Shown here: in pieces, positions 5,613-9,863 of the stretch
How positions within the stretch are numbered: the stretch's first letter is position 1
Layout of the letters: every line of letters starts with the position of its first letter
Assembly: GCA_905373085.1 (NCBI GenBank)
Contig: CAJPRR010000084.1
Span: 1 to 9,863, forward strand
Direction of reading: 5' to 3'
From: an uncultured Selenomonas sp.
GTDB lineage: Bacteria; Bacillota; Negativicutes; Selenomonadales; Selenomonadaceae
Length of the DNA stretch: 9,863 nt
Notes under the pieces: generated by a model
What the model saw: only the letters and a program-made list of their open reading frames with translations
Database searches by the model: none
Told to the model about the DNA's origin: nothing
Program-made: the position numbers and the translations under genes

Positions 5613-6752
5613 ATGATGACGGACGATGCGAAGATCAAGAGAGCGGTAGTCACGATAAAGATCATCGGCGTGGGCGGCGGCGGCAACAACGTCATCGAGC
5701 GCATAGCCGAGGGAAATGAGCTTGATGTGGAGCTGATCGCGATCAATACGGATGAGAAACAGCTCGCGTATATGGCTGAGGCCGGCATCAAGGCGATCGC
5801 CATCGGGCGTGAGCTGACGAAGGGGCTTGGCACGGGCGGTGTGGCGGATCTCGGCGAGGCGGCGGCGAAGGGCGATGAGGAGAAGATCAAGGAAGCGCTG
5901 AAGGGCGCCGACCTCGTCTTCGTCACGGCGAGCATGGGCGGCGGCGCGGGCACGGGAGCGGCGCCCGTCGTCGCAAAGCTTGCCAAGGACATGGGCATAT
6001 TGACGGTCGGCGTCGTGACCGTGCCCTTTTCCTTCGAGGGCGCACGCAAGAAGCGCATCGCCAACGAGGGCATCGCAAAGATGCAGGGCAATCTCGACGC
6101 CTTGATCGTCATACACAACGACAACCTCATGAAGCTGCCCGAAAACAAGCACATGTCGCTCGTCAACGCCTTCAAGGCGGCGGACGACGTCCTTCGGCAG
6201 GCGATCAACTGCATTGCGGAGCTGATCTTGACGACGGGTGAGATCAACGTCGATTTCGCCGATCTCACGTCCACTTTCCGGCAGAGCCAGAGCGGCGATG
6301 CGCTCCTCGGCATCGGCGAGAGTCAGAGGAGCGCGATCGAGGCCGTGCAGAGGGCGGTGGAAAGCCCGCTTGTCGAGAAATCCCTGACGGGCGCGCGCGG
6401 GCTGATCCTGAACCTCAGCGGCAGCGAGCGCATGACACTCGACGACGTGAGCGAGGCGACGAATTACATCCGGGAAAACACGCACCCCGACGTGAACATC
6501 ATCCTCGGCACGGTCATCGACTCTTCCATGGGACAGACGATCCGCGCGACGATCATCGCGACGGACTTCGTCGACGGCGCCGTCATGAAGGCGCAGCGCA
6601 TGGAAGTGCCTGAGAGCAAGCTCCAGACGGAGAGCATAGCCTCCTTGGAGCCGCCGTCTTTCATGAAGCAGCCGACGGAGAAGATGCCGGCTTTCGCCTC
6701 GCGCAGCGACTTCACGCTGCCGAAGTTCGACCCGTTTCATCCGAAGAAGTAG
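5613..6752 (+). CDS. Divergent FtsZ-family protein (cell division GTPase paralogue)
   Basis: A 379-residue FtsZ homologue. GTP-binding elements are visible: IIGVGGGGNN (17-26), VELIAINTDE (39-48), the tubulin signature region MGGGAGTGAAP (108-118), and the T7 loop INVDFAD (211-217) with both catalytic aspartates kept. Several near-invariant FtsZ positions differ: GGGTGTG reads GGGAGTG, the T3 loop GLGAGANPE reads GLGTGGVAD (71-79), IPNDRL reads IHNDNL (167-172), and DFADVKTIM reads DFADLTSTF. The C-terminal linker is only about 40 residues, and the usual IPxFLR-type peptide is replaced by two weak look-alikes, MPAFASR (358-364) and LPKFDPFHPKK. The gene stands outside a dcw cluster, with no ftsA beside it. 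I infer a second, specialised FtsZ rather than the main division protein, but canonical function is not excluded. Start: first ATG, with a purine-rich site about 10 bases upstream. Confidence 0.88.
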   Translation: MMTDDAKIKRAVVTIKIIGVGGGGNNVIERIAEGNELDVELIAINTDEKQLAYMAEAGIKAIAIGRELTKGLGTGGVADLGEAAAKGDEEKIKEALKGADLVFVTASMGGGAGTGAAPVVAKLAKDMGILTVGVVTVPFSFEGARKKRIANEGIAKMQGNLDALIVIHNDNLMKLPENKHMSLVNAFKAADDVLRQAINCIAELILTTGEINVDFADLTSTFRQSQSGDALLGIGESQRSAIEAVQRAVESPLVEKSLTGARGLILNLSGSERMTLDDVSEATNYIRENTHPDVNIILGTVIDSSMGQTIRATIIATDFVDGAVMKAQRMEVPESKLQTESIASLEPPSFMKQPTEKMPAFASRSDFTLPKFDPFHPKK

Positions 6753-6780
6753 GGAAGGCTTGCAGGAAAGGAGAGTCTTG

Positions 6781-7521
6781 ATGGAGGAACGCTTTTGCCG
6801 CACGGCGATGCTCATCGGTGAGGCGGGGCTTGCGCGGCTCAAGACGGCTCGCGTTGCCGTCTTCGGCATCGGCGGCGTCGGCTCGTTTGCTGCGGAGGCG
6901 CTCGCGCGTGCGGGCGTGGGGCGGCTCGTGCTCGTCGACAACGATGCGGTCGCCGCCTCGAACATCAACCGTCAGCTTGCGGCGCTCTGCAGCACGCTCG
7001 GGCGCAGCAAGGCGGCGGTCATGAAGGAGCGCATCGAGGACGTCAACCCTGCTGCCGAGGTCGAGATCGTTGAAGAGTTCTTCCTGCCCGAGCGGGCAGG
7101 TCTTTTTTTTCATGGCTCTTACGACTATATCGTCGACGCCATCGACACTGTCGCGGGAAAGGTCGGCCTCGTCATGGCGGCGAAGGAGCGGACAATCCCC
7201 ATTGTGAGCAGCATGGGGGCGGGCAACAAGCTCGACCCGACGAAGTTCGAGGTCGCCGACATCTATGAGACGAGCGTGTGCCCTCTGGCTCGCGTTATGC
7301 GCCGCGAGCTGAGGTCGCGCGGCGTGGAAGCTCTGAAGGTCGTCTATTCTACGGAGAAGCCGCGAAGGCCGCTTTTTGCGGTGCAGGAAGAAAGCGCAGG
7401 AAGAGGTGAGCAGGTCTTTTCCAAGCAGCCGCCGGGCAGCGTCTCCTTCGTGCCTTCCGTCGCCGGACTCATCCTCGCGAGCGTCGTCGTGCGGGAACTC
7501 GCGGGGATGGCGCAGGAATGA
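6781..7521 (+). CDS. tcdA: tRNA threonylcarbamoyladenosine dehydratase (TcdA/CsdL, ThiF/E1 superfamily)
   Basis: A 246-residue E1-like enzyme that uses ATP to cyclise t6A at position 37 of ANN-decoding tRNAs to ct6A. Motifs in order: the Rossmann nucleotide-binding GIGGVGS (29-35), DNDAV (53-57), NINRQ (61-65), the conserved VDAIDT (118-123), the TcdA-specific SSMGAGNKLDPT (143-154), and SVCPLARVMRRELR (165-178), where ThiF-type E1 proteins carry their functional cysteine region. The C-terminal GSVSFVPSVAGL (219-230) is also family-typical. Length and order are normal. The ATG is preceded by AAAGGAG at seven bases, favouring it over a TTG 21 bases upstream. It follows the FtsZ-like gene by 28 bases and is probably co-transcribed. 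Codons 101-110 contain a terminator-like hairpin with a T8 run, described separately. Confidence 0.93.
   Translation: MEERFCRTAMLIGEAGLARLKTARVAVFGIGGVGSFAAEALARAGVGRLVLVDNDAVAASNINRQLAALCSTLGRSKAAVMKERIEDVNPAAEVEIVEEFFLPERAGLFFHGSYDYIVDAIDTVAGKVGLVMAAKERTIPIVSSMGAGNKLDPTKFEVADIYETSVCPLARVMRRELRSRGVEALKVVYSTEKPRRPLFAVQEESAGRGEQVFSKQPPGSVSFVPSVAGLILASVVVRELAGMAQE
7083..7110 (+). terminator. Terminator-like hairpin inside the tcdA coding sequence
   Basis: CCTGCCC (7083-7089) and GGGCAGG (7094-7100) form a perfect 7-bp G/C-rich stem with a GAGC tetraloop, followed at once by TCTTTTTTTT (7101-7110). By form this is a textbook intrinsic terminator, but it lies in frame in tcdA, encoding residues around LPERAGLFF. 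Whether it acts in vivo is unknown; ribosomes close behind polymerase could mask it. Confidence 0.6.
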
Positions 7522-7579
7522 GCCGCCTTTCTTCGTGCACGGTCTGCGAAGAGACGGGGGTGCATTTTGTACGGAAAAT

Positions 7580-7627
7580 TTGCATGGATATGCAAGATAT
7601 GTTATAATAGCATACGTAGTATATAAT
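7580..7627 (+). promoter_or_regulatory. Promoter region of the TAXI-TRAP operon
   Basis: TTGCAT (7580-7585), a 17-base spacer and TATAAT (7603-7608) with an extended TG form the best promoter. A second perfect TATAAT (7622-7627) sits 19 bases on within a repeat of TATAATAG, without a clear -35. The -35 is half of an inverted repeat, TTGCAT-GGAT-ATGCAA (7580-7595), a plausible operator. Confidence 0.7.
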
Positions 7628-7655
7628 AGAATTATATCTGTAGGAGGTATGAACC

Positions 7656-8615
7656 ATGCATTTGGGCAAACTTGGGAGAATCCTCGTAGCAGCGACGCTC
7701 CTGATTTTTTGCACATTGCTTCTCGTCGGCTGCGGCGGTTCGGGAAGCAACAAGTTCATCAACATCGCCACGGGCGGCACGGCGGGCACGTACTACCCGA
7801 TCGGCGGCGCGATGGCGGAGATCCTGAACAAGGCGATTCCGGGCATGAACGCGAGCGCCCAGTCCACGGGCGCGACGGTCGCGAACATCAACATGCTGAA
7901 GGAAGGCTCGGTCGATCTCGCCATCGTGCAGAACGACATCACCTATTACGCCGTGAACGGCACGGAGATGTTCAAGGACAAGAAGGTTGAAAATCTGCGC
8001 GGCATCGCGGCGCTCTACCCCGAGACGTGCCAGATTGTCACTCTGGAGTCGACGGGCATCAAGAGCGTCGCCGATCTCAAGGGAAAGCGCGTGGCCGTCG
8101 GTGCGGCGGGCAGCGGCGCGGAGGCCAATGCGCGTCAGATCCTTGAGGCGTACGGCATCACGTATGACGACATCGACGAGCAGTTCCTGTCCTTCGGCGA
8201 GGCGGCGAGCGCCCTGAAGGACGGCAACGTCGACGCGGCTTTCGTCACGGCGGGCTTCCCGACGGCGGCGGTGCAGGACATCACGTCGCAGAACAAGGTG
8301 CGCCTCCTGCCGATCGAGGCGGACAAGGCGGACGCCCTGATTGCGAAGTACCCGTTCTACACGAAGACGAAGATTCCGGCGGGCACCTATGCGGGCTTCG
8401 ATGAAGAAGTTCCGGGAATTTCCGTCATGGCTATGCTCGTGGCGACGGACAAGGTGGACGAGAAGCTCGGCTACGACATCACGAAGGCGCTCTTCGACAA
8501 TATTGAAAAGCTGCAGGCGGCGCATTCGGCGGCGAAGCAGATCACGAAGGAGAGCGCGAAGGACGGCATGTCCATCGGTCTCAATGCCGGCGCAGAGCGC
8601 TACTACAAGGAATAG
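7656..8615 (+). CDS. TAXI-family TRAP transporter solute-binding lipoprotein
   Basis: A 319-residue periplasmic binding protein of the TAXI group of tripartite ATP-independent transporters. A lysine/arginine-containing N-terminus and hydrophobic stretch (10-25) lead to the lipobox LVGC with Cys26 as the predicted acylation site, so it is likely anchored as a lipoprotein. The mature domain begins with NIATGGTAGTYYPIGGAMAE (36-55), the hallmark of TAXI proteins, followed by QSTGATVANINMLKEG (69-84), LAIVQND (88-94), LKGKRVAVGAAGSGAEANAR (141-160) and VDAAFVTAGFPTAAV (192-206), all typical of the family. Known TAXI substrates include glutamate-like and other organic acids; the ligand cannot be named here. 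AGGAGG (7642-7647) lies eight bases before the ATG. It is first in a three-gene operon; its stop abuts the next start. Confidence 0.95.
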   Translation: MHLGKLGRILVAATLLIFCTLLLVGCGGSGSNKFINIATGGTAGTYYPIGGAMAEILNKAIPGMNASAQSTGATVANINMLKEGSVDLAIVQNDITYYAVNGTEMFKDKKVENLRGIAALYPETCQIVTLESTGIKSVADLKGKRVAVGAAGSGAEANARQILEAYGITYDDIDEQFLSFGEAASALKDGNVDAAFVTAGFPTAAVQDITSQNKVRLLPIEADKADALIAKYPFYTKTKIPAGTYAGFDEEVPGISVMAMLVATDKVDEKLGYDITKALFDNIEKLQAAHSAAKQITKESAKDGMSIGLNAGAERYYKE

Positions 8616-9149
8616 ATGAAGAAGCGGCTGGGTGTGAGGCTCTTCCTCGCGGCTCTCGTACTTGCGGCGCTTGCAGATTTCCTGACACGCCCCTTGCTCG
8701 TCGTGGAAAGCGAGCAGGGGGCGCTCCTTTATGCGGAAAAAGCGTACGCAGGGATGCCCGTCGTGATTCGTTTCATCCATTCGGTGCAGAAGACGCCCGT
8801 GGAGGAAGACCTGCGCGTGGATGACGAAGTTTCAGGCTTCGTGCTCGACGGAACGCGCTACCAATCGTTCGGCGTGGGGCTGCCGTTCCTCGCGAGCGAG
8901 GGCGAGTTCCGCACGGAGGGCGAACATTTCGTCATGGAAGGCATGGAGCGCCGCTTCCCGCGCCTTTCTTTGCGCACGGGCACAGGGACGGAGCTGACGC
9001 TCGTGCTCGACGGCACGGAGGAAAGGCTCTTTGAGAAGCTTCCGGCAGGAAGCCGCGTCGACCTCTCGGTCATCGCCCCGTGGCGCTGGGGCATGGAGAA
9101 GCTCTTCGGCAGGGGGCTTGGAGCCGCTGCTGCGGCAGGAAAGGAATGA
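8616..9149 (+). CDS. DUF1850 protein of a TAXI-TRAP operon
   Basis: A 177-residue protein with one N-terminal hydrophobic helix (about 8-24, signal anchor or uncleaved signal) and an otherwise soluble, presumably extracytoplasmic domain. The motif VVIRFIHSVQKTPVEE (49-64) and YQSFGVGLPF (82-91) are characteristic of DUF1850 proteins, found next to TAXI-TRAP genes in many bacteria. The function is unknown; the linkage suggests an accessory part of the transporter. Its ATG follows the preceding TAG with no spacing, and its stop overlaps the permease start, so the three genes are probably translationally coupled. The alanine-rich C-terminus (GLGAAAAAGKE) looks disordered. Family assignment rests on these motifs and on context. 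Confidence 0.85.
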   Translation: MKKRLGVRLFLAALVLAALADFLTRPLLVVESEQGALLYAEKAYAGMPVVIRFIHSVQKTPVEEDLRVDDEVSGFVLDGTRYQSFGVGLPFLASEGEFRTEGEHFVMEGMERRFPRLSLRTGTGTELTLVLDGTEERLFEKLPAGSRVDLSVIAPWRWGMEKLFGRGLGAAAAAGKE

Positions 9150-9863
9150 TGTTCATCATGCCGGACAAGAAGCATGAGGAACTTGCGAAAAAAGTTCTGA
9201 AAAAATACGACAAGGAATCCGACGTCATCGAGCACAAGGGGCTCATGGCGAAGGTTGTGGCGGTTCTCGCCGTCACGTTCTCCCTTTTTCAACTCTATAC
9301 GGCGACGTTCGGCGTGCTCGATGCGCAGCTGCAGCGTGCCGTCCATCTGGGCTTCGGCCTGACGCTCGTCTACCTGCTCTTTCCGATGCGCAAGGTTTGG
9401 TCGCGCGAGAAGGTGCATGCCGTCGACGTCGCCCTCGCCATCTTGGGCGCGGGCGCTCCCGCCTACATCATATTCGCCTATCGAAGCCTCGTGATGCGTG
9501 CGGGTACGGTCACTTCGCTCGATCTCGCCGTAGGACTCATCGGCATCGTGCTCGTCATCGAAGCGACGCGCCGCGTCGTCGGCTTGCCGATGGTCTGCGT
9601 CGTGCTCTTCTTCCTCGCCTATGCGTTCGCGGGGCCGTACCTTCCCGGCGTGCTCGCGCATCGCGGGTTGAATCTCGACCAGCTCGTCTCGCATCTCTTC
9701 TTCACGACGGAGGGCGTGTTCGGCATACCGCTCGGCGTGTCCTCGACCTTCATCTTCCTCTTCATCCTCTTCGGCGCCTACCTGGAATCGACGGGACTCG
9801 GCAAGTTCTTCATCGACCTTGCGAACGCCGTGGCAGGGTGGGCGCGCGGCGGCCCGGCGAAGG
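9146..9863 (+). CDS. TRAP transporter permease, fused 4TM/12TM subunits, 3' end missing
   Basis: The first 239 codons of a large integral membrane permease; the frame is open to the window edge. A charged cytosolic N-terminus of about 30 residues (including KKVLKKYDKESDVIEHKG) precedes the small DctQ-like helices, then the linker MRKVWSREKVHAVDVALA. The segment GIVLVIEATRRVVGLPMV followed by YLPGVLAHRGLNLDQLVSHL and FTTEGVFGIPLGVSSTFIF is diagnostic of fused TRAP permeases paired with TAXI proteins; GGPAK near the edge lies in the DctM-like part. These use sodium or proton gradients to import the solute delivered by the binding protein. The start overlaps the DUF1850 stop (ATGA); a second ATG at 9149 and a third at 9158 are alternatives, and AGGAAAGGA (9137-9145) is the ribosome binding site. 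Confidence 0.95.
   Translation, partial: MMFIMPDKKHEELAKKVLKKYDKESDVIEHKGLMAKVVAVLAVTFSLFQLYTATFGVLDAQLQRAVHLGFGLTLVYLLFPMRKVWSREKVHAVDVALAILGAGAPAYIIFAYRSLVMRAGTVTSLDLAVGLIGIVLVIEATRRVVGLPMVCVVLFFLAYAFAGPYLPGVLAHRGLNLDQLVSHLFFTTEGVFGIPLGVSSTFIFLFILFGAYLESTGLGKFFIDLANAVAGWARGGPAK

Noticed and set aside
5499..6968. A 489-codon open frame on the minus strand opposite the FtsZ-like gene, and similar long antisense frames at 7632-8780, 1139-2071 and 8858-9694
   Set aside because: They mirror codon bias of well-supported plus-strand genes in GC-rich DNA, are rich in Arg/His/Asp/Ala without domain motifs, and lack ribosome binding sites.

Overview
The window looks chromosomal, from a GC-rich member of the Firmicutes, most likely a Negativicutes bacterium of the Selenomonas type. 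This is inferred from gene content: a SpoVB/MurJ-like flippase, Firmicutes-style AGGAGG ribosome binding sites and U-tailed intrinsic terminators, and a TAXI-type TRAP cassette, all in roughly 60% GC DNA with A/T-rich intergenic promoters. I see no phage genes, insertion sequences or CRISPR arrays.

Layout. (1) Positions 1-2035, + strand: the 3' part of a polysaccharide/lipid flippase overlaps a diacylglycerol-kinase-family lipid kinase by the tetranucleotide ATGA. (2) 2106-2287: tRNA-Leu(CAA) with its own consensus promoter and terminator. (3) 2329-3148, - strand: a TVP38/TMEM64 (DedA superfamily) membrane protein convergent with the tRNA; its stop codon lies in the loop of an 18-bp terminator-like hairpin. 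(4) 3149-3665: gene-free and rich in signals. It holds a possible minus-strand small RNA unit (promoter plus strong bidirectional terminator) and a 12-bp inverted repeat sitting on the promoter of the next operon. (5) 3666-5487, + strand: a DUF2156 (MprF synthase-domain-like) protein followed after 19 bases by an EamA-type DMT transporter. (6) 5613-6752: a divergent FtsZ paralogue away from any division-gene cluster, then tcdA (tRNA t6A dehydratase), which carries a striking terminator-like hairpin plus T8 run inside its coding sequence. (7) 7580-9863, + strand: a TAXI-family TRAP transporter operon in canonical order: lipoprotein binding protein, DUF1850 protein, fused 4TM/12TM permease. The permease is cut by the window end.

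The best leads for something undescribed are the divergent FtsZ, the in-gene terminator in tcdA, and the 3285-3530 intergenic block. The other genes belong to recognisable families, although the TRAP substrate and the roles of DUF2156 and DUF1850 are not determined by the sequence.
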